Below the pieces are notes generated by a model. It was not told the DNA's origin. It did not search any database and saw only the letters and a program-made list of their open reading frames with translations. A stretch of 64,000 nt of DNA, taken from contig CAKREY010000012.1 in the NCBI GenBank assembly GCA_934318045.1, forward strand, positions 1 to 64,000, given 5' to 3'. Below are positions 1 through 8,632 of the stretch, one piece after another. A program made the translations under genes and the position numbers. This stretch comes from Coprococcus_C sp934318045 (GTDB taxonomy: Bacteria; Bacillota; Clostridia; Lachnospirales; Lachnospiraceae). Position 1 is the stretch's first letter; every line of letters begins with the position of its first letter.

Positions 1-110
1 CCGAGTTTCGCAAATGTACTTTTGCTTGCCCCGACCGCTTCTCGTAATTGACTCTTTTTCATTCCCTTGTCAATCAGTAGTTTCCAAAGTTTGTTGTACC
101 GTACTTTCAT
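1..110 (-). CDS. Cro/CI-type HTH transcriptional regulator, N-terminal part (cut by window edge)
   Basis: Reading leftward from an ATG at 110, 36 codons are open to the window edge. The peptide begins MKVRYNKLWKLLIDKGMKKS and continues with QLREAVGASKSTFAKLG, the helix-turn-helix pattern of small XRE/Cro-CI regulators. A GGAGGT ribosome site lies 7 bases upstream and a good promoter lies further upstream. Such proteins usually span 65-80 residues, so about half is outside the window. It sits beside a recombinase remnant, which suggests that it belongs to a mobile element. The target is unknown. Confidence 0.8.
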   Translation of the reverse strand, partial: MKVRYNKLWKLLIDKGMKKSQLREAVGASKSTFAKL

Positions 111-139
111 TTCCGCACCTCCACCCAAATATAGTTTGT

Positions 140-168
140 ATTATAGTACTTTGAGAATGAAATTGCAA
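140..168 (-). promoter_or_regulatory. Sigma-A promoter of the HTH regulator
   Basis: On the minus strand TTGCAA (168-163) and TATAAT (145-140) are separated by exactly 17 bases, about 30 bases upstream of the regulator start codon. Confidence 0.7.
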
Positions 169-193
169 TTATTAAGTCTGTATTTTGATACTT

Positions 194-397
194 TTAGTTT
201 TCAAACCGGCGCAATATCTTTCTGATATGTAATCCAGCCATTTGAACATATTTACACAAGATATATGTTGCTCCGGCACGAGTAAGGGGGTTGCCCTGCC
301 GATTTACAAAAAATGCTCTGTCTAACCTTTCTGGCGCTGACAGACTAATTGTATGTTGGACTGCCCGTTGCTTCAAGCAACGCATATTAACATTCAA
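194..397 (-). pseudogene. Tyrosine recombinase (phage-type integrase) remnant
   Basis: A 67-codon frame contains FFVNRQGNPLTRAGATYIL followed by KYVQMAG. This resembles the stretch of tyrosine site-specific recombinases just before the catalytic HxxR box. The HxxR box and the active-site Tyr that should follow are missing: the frame ends RKILRRFEN and then stops. There is no good ribosome site. I read it as a decayed integrase fragment; the family assignment rests on one motif and would need a profile search. Confidence 0.5.
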
Positions 398-639
398 GGC
401 TTTTGTCTCGATTTTGAGCTGAAATATGTGTATTGTTTAACTCGAATACAGAAAAGGACGATGTCCGATAATTTCAGACACCGCCCTTATAAATTCTGTT
501 GTATCGCCTGTAATTATGCGATTTTTTAGGCTCTGCACCGTTTCAAGCACCATTTGGTGTAAATTTGGTGTATTTGTGTATTTTCAGAGCTTTTTCACAA
601 ATGAAGTACATCCCGTTTTGTAAGATAAAACGGTACTTC
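398..639. other. Intergenic stretch with short repeats and a hairpin downstream of lysS
   Basis: No convincing gene. A 38-codon minus-strand frame (437-553) starts with ATG but lacks a ribosome site. The 10-base unit TTTGGTGTAA/TTTGGTGTAT is repeated in tandem around 553-572. A hairpin with arms CCGTTTT and AAAACGG plus flanking AAGTA/TACTT lies at about 604-638, right after the lysS stop codon. It lacks a run of T on the minus strand, so it is at best a weak terminator. The region may be the scar of a former insertion. Confidence 0.4.
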
Positions 640-2685
640 TTAATAGAGCTTTGCACCTGCCGGAATGTGGTCATCTACCATCAGAAGGTTTAGTCCTTCG
701 TGACCGTCTTCCTCGTGTACTGCTGAAATCAGCATACCCTCGGAATCAATTCCCATCATCTTTCTCGGTGGCAGGTTCACGATAGCGATTGCTGTCTTAC
801 CAACCAGTTCTTCCGGCTCGTAATACTCATGAATACCGCTTAAAATCACACGGTCTTTGCGTTCTCCGTCATCTAATGTAAACTTCAGAAGCTTCTTTGA
901 CTTCGGTACTGCTTCACAAGCTAAAATCTTAACTGCACGGAAATCAGATTTTGTAAATGTATCGAAATCTACCATTTCTTCGAAGATTGGCTCAATCTTC
1001 ACATTGGAGAAATCAATCTTTTCAGACTCAGTTTTTACATTTTTTTCAGGTGCTTCAGAAGCTGTATTATTTACATCATTTTTCTTATTTACACCATCTA
1101 AGGACTTCATTGTCGGGAAGAGCAAAACATCCCTGATTGCCTGTGAATCTGTAAGCAGCATTACCAAACGGTCAATACCGTAACCGATACCACCCGTTGG
1201 AGGCATACCGATCTCCAAAGCATTCAGGAAATCTTCATCTGTATGCTCTGCCTCGTCATCACCTGCGGCTGCATTTGCATCCTGTGCGGCGAAACGCTCT
1301 CGCTGATCGATTGGATCGTTCAGCTCGGAATATGCATTGCACATCTCCCATGTATTGATGAAGAGCTCGAAACGCTCTACCTTGCTTGGGTCTGAAGGCT
1401 TCTTCTTCGTAAGTGGAGAAATCTCGATTGGATGATCCATAATAAATGTTGGCTGGATCAGCTTCTCCTCACAGAACTCCTCGAAGAACAGGTTGATAAT
1501 ATCACCCTTCTTATGACGATCCTCGTATGCGATATGATGCTCGTCTGCAAGCTTCTTCGCCTCTGCATCATCGGCTACCTGATCAAAATCAATGCCTGTA
1601 TATTTCTTGATTGCGTCATTCATCGTCAGACGCTCAAATGGCTTACCAAAGTCGATCTCAATTCCGTTGTAAGAGATCTTTGTGCTGCCACATACCTTCT
1701 CTGCGAGATAACGGAACATAGACTCTGTCAGTTCCATCATGCCCTCGTAATCGGTATATGCCTGATACAACTCCATCAATGTAAACTCTGGATTGTGGCG
1801 GGTGTCAACACCCTCGTTACGGAATACACGACCGATCTCGAACACTCTTTCCAATCCGCCAACGATCAGTCTCTTCAGATATAATTCCAGTGAGATACGA
1901 AGCTTTACATCTTCATTTAATGCATTGTAATGTGTCTCAAATGGTCTTGCTGCGGCACCACCTGCATTCGATACGAGCATTGGTGTCTCAACTTCCATGA
2001 AATCACGGCCTGCAAGGAAATTACGGATTTCCTTCAGAATCTGGGAACGCTTGATAAATACTTCTTTACTCTCCTGGTTCATGATCAGATCCACATATCT
2101 CTGACGATAGCGCATATCGGTATCGGTCAGTCCGTGGAACTTCTCCGGAAGAATCTGCAAAGACTTTGACAGAAGTGTCATCTCCTCAGCATGGATAGAA
2201 AGCTCACCCGTCTTCGTGCGGAACGCATATCCCTTCACACCATAGATATCTCCAATGTCAGACTTCTTGAAATCTGCATAGCTTTCTTCCCCGATTACAT
2301 CTCTTGCAACATAGACCTGAATATTACCCTTCAAATCCTGAATGTTACAGAACGACGCTTTACCCATGACACGCTTGAACATCATACGTCCGGCAATGCT
2401 TACATGAATCGGAGAAGCATCCATGATTGCACGCCGCTCATTGTAATCGTTATTTAATACTTCCTTCTTTGCTTCGTCATCCAGACCTTCGACATCCGGA
2501 GTTGGTCTGCCTGCTAAAAGTTCTGCCTCGTGTGCCTCATACTGCTCCTTTACATCCGAGCTGTGATGTGTCACATCAAATTTTGTTATCTCAAATGGAT
2601 CTTTTCCTGCTGCCTGCAGTTCCGCGAGCTTATCGCGACGTACCTGCAACAGCTTGTTTGTATCCTGCTGCTTATTCTCTGCCAC
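640..2685 (-). CDS. lysS: Lysine--tRNA ligase with C-terminal tRNA-binding domain
   Basis: Class II lysyl-tRNA synthetase, which charges tRNA-Lys in the cytoplasm. The N-terminal OB-fold anticodon-binding domain spans roughly residues 70-185. The catalytic core follows, with motif 2 (RVFRNEGVDTRHNPEFTLME) and motif 3 (GIGYGIDRLVMLL). Usual bacterial enzymes stop near residue 500. This one has 681 residues: after motif 3 comes an acidic linker and then a second OB-fold of the MetG-C/CsaA tRNA-binding type (about 575-681, SDFRAVKILACEAVPKSKKL, PPRKMMGIDSEGML). The start is GTG, read from the gtg-gca-gag codons at 2685. greA lies 20 bases upstream, and both genes share the promoter at 3241-3269. 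Confidence 0.95.
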   Translation of the reverse strand: MAENKQQDTNKLLQVRRDKLAELQAAGKDPFEITKFDVTHHSSDVKEQYEAHEAELLAGRPTPDVEGLDDEAKKEVLNNDYNERRAIMDASPIHVSIAGRMMFKRVMGKASFCNIQDLKGNIQVYVARDVIGEESYADFKKSDIGDIYGVKGYAFRTKTGELSIHAEEMTLLSKSLQILPEKFHGLTDTDMRYRQRYVDLIMNQESKEVFIKRSQILKEIRNFLAGRDFMEVETPMLVSNAGGAAARPFETHYNALNEDVKLRISLELYLKRLIVGGLERVFEIGRVFRNEGVDTRHNPEFTLMELYQAYTDYEGMMELTESMFRYLAEKVCGSTKISYNGIEIDFGKPFERLTMNDAIKKYTGIDFDQVADDAEAKKLADEHHIAYEDRHKKGDIINLFFEEFCEEKLIQPTFIMDHPIEISPLTKKKPSDPSKVERFELFINTWEMCNAYSELNDPIDQRERFAAQDANAAAGDDEAEHTDEDFLNALEIGMPPTGGIGYGIDRLVMLLTDSQAIRDVLLFPTMKSLDGVNKKNDVNNTASEAPEKNVKTESEKIDFSNVKIEPIFEEMVDFDTFTKSDFRAVKILACEAVPKSKKLLKFTLDDGERKDRVILSGIHEYYEPEELVGKTAIAIVNLPPRKMMGIDSEGMLISAVHEEDGHEGLNLLMVDDHIPAGAKLY

Positions 2686-2705
2686 TTTTCGAATCTCTCT
2701 TTCTA

Positions 2706-3179
2706 TTAACGAATATCAATAATACGGAAATCAAAATTTCCTTCCGGTGCTTCCACTGTGATTGTCTCACCTACACGTCTCTTCATAATTGCCATGCCAA
2801 GCGGAGACTCATTGGAAAGCTTGCCATCTAAAATATTTGCCTCTGTAGAACCGACGATCTTGAATGTATTGACTTCATCTAACCCGATATCAAGGATTGA
2901 TACCTCTGAACCAAAGTTTACAACACCCTGCTCGATTTCGTCCTCATCAGCAACCTCTGCATATTTTAAGATCTTCTCGATCTCTTCGATACGAGTCTCG
3001 ATGTCTCTCTGCTCGTCCTTCGCAGCATCGTACTCGGCGTTCTCTGACAAGTCTCCCTGTTCTCTTGCTTCTTTGATCTTCTGTGCGATTTCCTGACGTC
3101 TATTTACCTTTAAGTCCTGTAACTCGTCCTCTAACTTACGAAGACCTTCTCTAGTCAACAGATTTTTCTTCTCAGCCAT
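2706..3179 (-). CDS. greA: Transcription elongation factor GreA
   Basis: 157 residues, normal for GreA, which rescues backtracked RNA polymerase by stimulating transcript cleavage. The N-terminal coiled coil (about 1-75) contains REQGDLSENAEYDAAKDEQ, including the acidic tip residues that reach the polymerase active site. The C-terminal FKBP-like domain carries SNESPLGMAIMKRRVGE. I take the ATG at 3179, preceded by AAAGGAAA, not the in-frame ATG 30 codons upstream, because GreA proteins begin at this point. It is the first gene of a greA-lysS operon. Confidence 0.96.
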   Translation of the reverse strand: MAEKKNLLTREGLRKLEDELQDLKVNRRQEIAQKIKEAREQGDLSENAEYDAAKDEQRDIETRIEEIEKILKYAEVADEDEIEQGVVNFGSEVSILDIGLDEVNTFKIVGSTEANILDGKLSNESPLGMAIMKRRVGETITVEAPEGNFDFRIIDIR

Positions 3180-3240
3180 CTCTATTTTCCTTTCTTTCAC
3201 GACATACTTGCCCAGACTTCTTCCGAGCATACATGCTTGA

Positions 3241-3269
3241 ATTATATCTAATATTTCTCTATATGTCAA
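3241..3269 (-). promoter_or_regulatory. Consensus sigma-A promoter for greA-lysS
   Basis: A perfect TTGACA (3269-3264), 17-base spacer and perfect TATAAT (3246-3241) on the minus strand, about 60 bases upstream of the greA start. Confidence 0.85.
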
Positions 3270-3325
3270 ATCAGAATTCTACTGTTTTACCAATATTTTT
3301 CTCCTCTTTGTATGCCGCTTATTGT

Positions 3326-3363
3326 GTCAAAAATCCGCAAAGCCATTTCTGACCTTGCGGATT
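3326..3363 (-). terminator. Rho-independent terminator after the AICAR transformylase gene
   Basis: Minus strand AATCCGCAAG and CTTTGCGGATT form a stem of about 10 bp followed directly by TTTT. It lies about 45 bases past the stop codon at 3406. Confidence 0.8.
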
Positions 3364-3405
3364 CATAATTTTCTTTCTGTAATTGTTCTGTCTTACAGCA
3401 TCCGA

Positions 3406-4587
3406 TTAGTGATGGAACAGACGGATTCCTGTAAATGACATAACCATATCGTACTTGTCTGCACACTCGATCACAAGATCATCACGTACAGAACCACCCG
3501 GCTGTGCGATATACTTCACACCACTCTTCTTTGCACGCTCTACGTTATCAGAGAATGGGAAGAATGCATCGGAACCAAGTGTTACGTCGGTATTTCCATC
3601 GAGCCATGCACGCTTCTCCTCGCGTGTAAATACCGGTGGTTTTACCTTGAAACGCTTCTGCCATTCGCCCTCACGAAGTACATCCTCATACTCATCGCCG
3701 ATGTAAACATCGATTGCATTGTCACGGTCTGCACGTCCAAGCGAATCTACAAACTGCAGATTCAGAACCTGTGGTGCCTGACGGAGATACCAGTTATCTG
3801 CCTTCTGTCCGGCAAGTCTTGTACAATGTACACGGGACTGCTGTCCGGCACCGATACCGATTGCCTGTCCGTTCTTCACATAACATACAGAGTTTGACTG
3901 TGTATATTTCAGTGTGATCAATGCGATCTTCATATCATTCTTTGCAGATTCCGGAAGATCCTTGTTCTTTGTCACAATGTTTGAAAGAAGTTCATCGTTG
4001 ATTGGAAGCTCATTTCTTCCCTGCTCAAATGTGATGCCATATACCTGCTTATGCTCGATTGGAGCCGGTACATACGAAGGATCAATCTGAATAATATTGT
4101 AATTACCCTTTTTCTTCTGCATCAGAAGCTCGATTGCCTCGTCTGTATAACCCGGTGCGATCACACCATCGGATACCTCACGCTTGATGAGTCTTGCTGT
4201 GTCCTTATCACACACATCGGAAAGTGCAATGAAATCACCGAAGGAAGACATACGATCAGCGCCTCTTGCTCTCGCATAGGCACATGCCAATGGAGAAAGC
4301 TCGCCGAGATCGTCTACCCAGTAGATCTTTGCCAGTGTATCGTCAAGCGGAAGTCCCACAGCCGCTCCTGCCGGAGATACATGCTTGAAGGAAGTCGCTG
4401 CCGGAAGTCCGGTTGCTTCTTTCAGCTCCTTTACAAGCTGCCAGCCGTTAAATGCATCCAAAAAGTTGATATAGCCCGGCTTACCATTGATTACCTTGAC
4501 CGGAAGCTCGCTTCCATCCTCCATGTAGATCCGGGATGGTTTCTGATTTGGGTTACATCCATACTTAAGCATAATTTCGTTTGCCAT
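3406..4587 (-). CDS. purH: AICAR formyltransferase, stand-alone PurH domain
   Basis: Phosphoribosylaminoimidazolecarboxamide formyltransferase, 393 residues, transferring a formyl group from 10-formyl-THF to AICAR, the penultimate step of IMP synthesis. Seen: the SFKHVSPAGAA motif, with the catalytic Lys-His pair, near residue 67, and the family C-terminus with QPGGSVRDD and SFTGIRLFHH. The N-terminal IMP cyclohydrolase domain of bifunctional PurH (about 520 residues) is absent. That activity is supplied by the PurO-type gene 22 bases upstream. The start is the ATG at 4587 after GGAGGATG; an upstream in-frame ATG would run back into purO. A terminator follows at 3326-3363. Confidence 0.92.
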   Translation of the reverse strand: MANEIMLKYGCNPNQKPSRIYMEDGSELPVKVINGKPGYINFLDAFNGWQLVKELKEATGLPAATSFKHVSPAGAAVGLPLDDTLAKIYWVDDLGELSPLACAYARARGADRMSSFGDFIALSDVCDKDTARLIKREVSDGVIAPGYTDEAIELLMQKKKGNYNIIQIDPSYVPAPIEHKQVYGITFEQGRNELPINDELLSNIVTKNKDLPESAKNDMKIALITLKYTQSNSVCYVKNGQAIGIGAGQQSRVHCTRLAGQKADNWYLRQAPQVLNLQFVDSLGRADRDNAIDVYIGDEYEDVLREGEWQKRFKVKPPVFTREEKRAWLDGNTDVTLGSDAFFPFSDNVERAKKSGVKYIAQPGGSVRDDLVIECADKYDMVMSFTGIRLFHH

Positions 4588-4609
4588 GATTTTTTCATCC
4601 TCCGCTTTC

Positions 4610-5329
4610 TTAGACTCTGTCGTATTTATTGATAATCTTTGATGTTGCCTTACCTGTCTCAATATCGATATAGCGAACGAACAAAGATACCTTGTTATCC
4701 TCATTCAAAGAGTTCCACAGCATCCCGGTAAATGCATCCATATCATCCGGGATTGCAACCAGCTTCGGCTCACCCTCGAAGCTCGGAAGTGGATTTCCAT
4801 CACCCATATAGGTGTGGATGAAATGTCCGGTTCCCGGAAGTGGATTCGTATAAGAGAATGTAAATCTCTCACAGCAATCCGGATTTCCGTCTGCGGATTT
4901 TAAGATGGACATTGCATAATTGTACGAACCATTTTCCACATGCATAATGCCGGAAATACGTGGTGTATAATTCGGTGCATCGTCCTCATATTCTCTCGTG
5001 CGTAAAGACTGCTCAAATGTCTGCTGCTTGTCCATCAGTTCATAAATCGTATCGGTCTGATCTCCATTTGTCACAATTGTCTTGTTACCCAATACACGCA
5101 CCGGTGCATAGATGATCAGGTGTGGATCTGTCAGCTTGGAAGGATCTGCTGCCTCTGTTCTTATGCCATCCTCTGTCTCTGTAAATACACGGTTCCGTGA
5201 ATTCACACTGCGCCCCATAATAAAATATGCAGTGACCGCTTTCCTGCCATCCTGTGACTTTCCGATCACGATACCTCTGCCCGGATACGCGTTACCCTTC
5301 AACTCTTCTTCCAATGAAATCATCTTCAC
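4610..5329 (-). CDS. purO: IMP cyclohydrolase, PurO family
   Basis: About 239 residues. Resembles the archaeal-type IMP cyclohydrolase PurO, which closes the ring of FAICAR to give IMP, rather than the MGS-like PurH cyclohydrolase. Seen: NAYPGRGIVIG near the N-terminus, and HTYMGDGNPLPSFEGEP near residue 190. The start is ambiguous. GAGGAGG sits 10 bases before a GTG (5329) and 16 bases before an ATG (5323); I prefer the GTG on spacing. It is followed after 22 bases by the stand-alone AICAR transformylase, so the last two steps of IMP synthesis are co-transcribed as separate proteins. The family call is by recognition. Confidence 0.88.
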   Translation of the reverse strand: MKMISLEEELKGNAYPGRGIVIGKSQDGRKAVTAYFIMGRSVNSRNRVFTETEDGIRTEAADPSKLTDPHLIIYAPVRVLGNKTIVTNGDQTDTIYELMDKQQTFEQSLRTREYEDDAPNYTPRISGIMHVENGSYNYAMSILKSADGNPDCCERFTFSYTNPLPGTGHFIHTYMGDGNPLPSFEGEPKLVAIPDDMDAFTGMLWNSLNEDNKVSLFVRYIDIETGKATSKIINKYDRV

Positions 5330-5409
5330 GCTCTTCGCTCCTCCTCTTGAATGTTTATCTAATAACAATTTGTCAATCCGTCGTCGCTCAGGTTACCTTG
5401 TGGGTCAAG

Positions 5410-6126
5410 TTAGTCAGCACCGTTGGTCACATCTCCGCTTCCTTCTAAGGAAATTGGGGCACCAAGTACCGTCGGCTCCGGTTTGATCAATGTCATTACA
5501 AAGTCCTTACTGATTGCCAGATACTCGCGGATGTTCCGGATCGTCTGGCCACCATAATTGATATGCGCTGCATCGACGCCATACGCATCCATGCTAAGCC
5601 TGTTTGCATCATAAACTGCACGTGTCAGGTGATATTTCTGTGTGACAACAATCACACGTTCTGCGCCAAACACAGCTCTGGCACGGTACATACTCTCATA
5701 AGTAGAAAATCCTGCATGGTCCAAGAAAATATCCTCAGACGGAACACCATGATCGATGGCATATTTCTTCATGACACTGACTTCGTTATAATATTCGCTG
5801 CCGTGATCACCGCTCATCAATATCTTCGGTGCGCAGCCTGCTTTGTATAGTGCAATCCCCTTATCCAACCGGTCACGAAGCATCGGACTCGGCGTATCTC
5901 CGTTTTTCACCGAAGCCCCCAGCACGATGATACAGTCCACATCCTGTAAGGATGCTGCTTTCTCCTCCGTCAGCAGGCGGGGATTCACATCATGTTTAAC
6001 ATAGATATAGATTCCTGTCAACCCAAGAAGAATCAAAAGAGCAAATGCAAACAAAAACACAATGATATTCCGGATTGCATGCCCAACCCCACCTTTTCTT
6101 TTCTTTCCTGCTTTTTTCTTACTCAT
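5410..6126 (-). CDS. DUF218/SanA-YdcF family membrane-anchored protein
   Basis: 238 residues: a basic cytoplasmic start (SKKKAGKKRKGG), one membrane helix at about 17-43, then an extracytoplasmic DUF218 domain. Family motifs seen are DCIIVLGASVKNGDTPSPML, RLDKGIALYKAG, LMSGDH and VTQKYHLTRA. SanA in E. coli influences envelope permeability to vancomycin; the biochemical role is not settled. It starts 12 bases after glgB, so the two are probably co-transcribed, and purO follows after 80 bases. A general envelope role is inference. Confidence 0.85.
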   Translation of the reverse strand: MSKKKAGKKRKGGVGHAIRNIIVFLFAFALLILLGLTGIYIYVKHDVNPRLLTEEKAASLQDVDCIIVLGASVKNGDTPSPMLRDRLDKGIALYKAGCAPKILMSGDHGSEYYNEVSVMKKYAIDHGVPSEDIFLDHAGFSTYESMYRARAVFGAERVIVVTQKYHLTRAVYDANRLSMDAYGVDAAHINYGGQTIRNIREYLAISKDFVMTLIKPEPTVLGAPISLEGSGDVTNGAD

Positions 6127-6138
6127 ATCTTTCTGCCA

Positions 6139-8502
6139 TTATTTCGTTGACTTTTTTTCTACTGACTTCTTCGCAGCAGAAGTCTTTGCTGCAGCCGGTT
6201 TCTTTGCTGCTGTCGCCTTCTTTGGCTCCGATTTCTTCTCAATGACTGCTGTCGCAGATACATCTGCAGCGACTGTATCCTTGTCTACATAATCATATTT
6301 GAAAACCATCATGGAAAGTGGTGCAATATCGATACTGATTGCGTATGGCATACGGTCGCACTTCTCTTCAAATGCCTTTACCTTACCATTCTTCGTGCCG
6401 GCACCACCATAAACCTTTGCATCGGAATTAAGGATTTCCTCGTACTCCGTCAAGCATGGCACTCCAATCCAATAATCCTTGCGCTCTACCGGAACAAAGT
6501 TACATATGAATAACAACTGATTCTTCGCTGTCTTTCCACGTCGTACAAACGCGATGATACTGGTATTTGCATCATCTACTTTCGTCCACTCAAATCCCAT
6601 CTGGTCTGTATCATTATAATAACATGCATCATAGGTTGTATACATGTGGTTTAAGTCTGCCACCCATTTCTGCATCTGTTTGTGCAGCGGCCGATCCAAC
6701 AGGAACCAGTCAAGGCTTCTCGCCTCACTCCACTCCCGAAGCTGTCCAAACTCCTGCCCCATGAACAGCAATTTCTTGCCCGGATGTCCAAACATAAATC
6801 CATATGCTGTACGCAGATTTGCAAACTTGTCCACCTCAAAGCCCGGCATCTTGTTGAGCATTGAACATTTCAGATGGACAACCTCATCATGTGAGATAAC
6901 AAGTATATAATTTTCTGCGTATGTATAGGACAAGCTGAATGTCAGACGGTTATGGTTGAAGGAACGGAAATACGGATCCATCTTCATATACTCCAAAAAG
7001 TCGTTCATCCAGCCCATGTTCCACTTGTAGAGGAACCCAAGCCCCTTCATGCTTGCCGGTGCCGTAACGCCTGCCCATGCAGTCGACTCTTCCGCAATCA
7101 GAAATGCGCCCGGATTGCGCTCTTCCATGACTGTGTTGATCTTGCGGAGCAATTCGATTGCATCGTAATTCTCATTTCCACCGTCTTTATTCGGCAGCCA
7201 CTGTCCATCCTGCTTTCCATAATCCAGATACAGCATCGATGCAACCGCATCCACCCGAAGTGCATCTACATGGTATTTTTCCACCCAGAACAGTGCATTT
7301 GCAGTTAAGAAGTTTGACACTTCATTTCTTCCAAAATCAAAGATATAGGTTCCCCAGTCCGGATGCTCACCACGTCTTGGATCCGGATGCTCGTAAAGCG
7401 GCATGCCATCAAATTTTCCCAGTCCATGTGCATCTTTTGGAAAATGCGCCGGTACCCAGTCCAGGATTACACCGATGCCTTTCGCATGCATGTAATCCAC
7501 AAAATACATGAAATCCTCCGGCGAACCATACCGGCTGGTCGGTGCATAATAATTCGTGACCTGATACCCCCAGGAGCCATCAAACGGATACTCTGCAATT
7601 CCCATCAGTTCCACATGGGTATATCCCATCTTCTTTACATAATCACAGAGCATCTTCGCAAGCTCACGATACGTAAAAAATCCAAAATCCGAATCCTCGA
7701 TTTTCTTCTTCCACGAACCAAGATGGCACTCATAGATTGACATCGGCTTGCGGACTTCACTCTGTCTTGTCTGCTTTTTCCGGTCATCGATCCATGCGGT
7801 GTCTTTCCACTTATACCCGGTCAGATCGGCAACGATATTTGCATTGTCCGGTCTCACCTGACACTGGTTTCCATATGGATCCGCCTTATACAGGATATCC
7901 CCGCTTCTTGTCATAATCTGGTACTTGTAAACCGCCCCCGGCGCCACATCCGGGATAAAAAGCTCGTAGATACCGGATGTCTGCATCATCTGCATCGGAT
8001 TGAGTGCACCATCCCACATATTGAAATCACCGATGACACTGATGCGTCTCGCATGAGGCGCCCAGACAGCAAAATACGTACCTTTCACACCATCAATTGT
8101 CATCGGATGCGCCCCAAACTTTTCATAAACATCGTAATGTTTTCCTTCCGCAAACAGATACGTATCATACTCCGAAATCTGGGATTCAAATGCATAAGCA
8201 TCTGCGGTTGTCACCGTCGTTCCATCCTGATAGGTCGTTTCGATGCGGTATTTTGTTCCTATATATTTTTTCTTTGGACTATAAAAGCCATACAGACCTT
8301 CTGCGAGGCACTCCATCTCTTCCCGGCTCTTCCCGGTTGGCGATGTTACATATACTTTTTCTGCATGTGGACGATACACCGTAATGACCTGTCCGTCTCC
8401 ATAATCATGATTACCAAGCAGGTGCTTCGGCGCGTTGATCATCTCGTTTTTGAGCTCATCATAGAGCACCCAGTTCACCCAGTCTTCCAGTCGTTTGTTC
8501 AT
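6139..8502 (-). CDS. glgB: 1,4-alpha-glucan branching enzyme with Lys/Ala-rich tail
   Basis: Glycogen branching enzyme, forming alpha-1,6 branches. Order: an N-terminal helical segment, two beta domains of the N1/CBM48 type (about 25-240), and the GH13 barrel. Catalytic regions seen: DALRVDAVASMLYLDYG (nucleophile Asp), FLIAEESTAW (acid/base Glu) and VISHDEVVHLK (transition-state Asp). The beta C-domain ends near residue 740. The last 45 residues are unlike the family: a low-complexity tail of Lys, Ala, Ser and Pro (KKATAAKKPAAAKTSAAKKS). GAGGAGG precedes the ATG. No other glycogen genes are adjacent. Confidence 0.94.
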   Translation of the reverse strand: MNKRLEDWVNWVLYDELKNEMINAPKHLLGNHDYGDGQVITVYRPHAEKVYVTSPTGKSREEMECLAEGLYGFYSPKKKYIGTKYRIETTYQDGTTVTTADAYAFESQISEYDTYLFAEGKHYDVYEKFGAHPMTIDGVKGTYFAVWAPHARRISVIGDFNMWDGALNPMQMMQTSGIYELFIPDVAPGAVYKYQIMTRSGDILYKADPYGNQCQVRPDNANIVADLTGYKWKDTAWIDDRKKQTRQSEVRKPMSIYECHLGSWKKKIEDSDFGFFTYRELAKMLCDYVKKMGYTHVELMGIAEYPFDGSWGYQVTNYYAPTSRYGSPEDFMYFVDYMHAKGIGVILDWVPAHFPKDAHGLGKFDGMPLYEHPDPRRGEHPDWGTYIFDFGRNEVSNFLTANALFWVEKYHVDALRVDAVASMLYLDYGKQDGQWLPNKDGGNENYDAIELLRKINTVMEERNPGAFLIAEESTAWAGVTAPASMKGLGFLYKWNMGWMNDFLEYMKMDPYFRSFNHNRLTFSLSYTYAENYILVISHDEVVHLKCSMLNKMPGFEVDKFANLRTAYGFMFGHPGKKLLFMGQEFGQLREWSEARSLDWFLLDRPLHKQMQKWVADLNHMYTTYDACYYNDTDQMGFEWTKVDDANTSIIAFVRRGKTAKNQLLFICNFVPVERKDYWIGVPCLTEYEEILNSDAKVYGGAGTKNGKVKAFEEKCDRMPYAISIDIAPLSMMVFKYDYVDKDTVAADVSATAVIEKKSEPKKATAAKKPAAAKTSAAKKSVEKKSTK

Positions 8503-8632
8503 ATTGTAACCCTCCTCGTATATATTGATTCCTGCTGTTTAACCTGACAGGTATGTATGATTCCAAATAAATTTCCGGAGTATGCTTATCTCCTGCGCCA
8601 GGGATGCCCGGCACCGGATTTGTATGGATACA

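Noticed and set aside
437..553. A 38-codon minus-strand frame between the recombinase remnant and lysS.
   Set aside because: No ribosome site and no recognisable family; length is within chance.
604..638. Hairpin downstream of lysS as a strong terminator.
   Set aside because: The T-run expected on the minus strand is missing; the next bases are CATTTGTGAAAAAGC.
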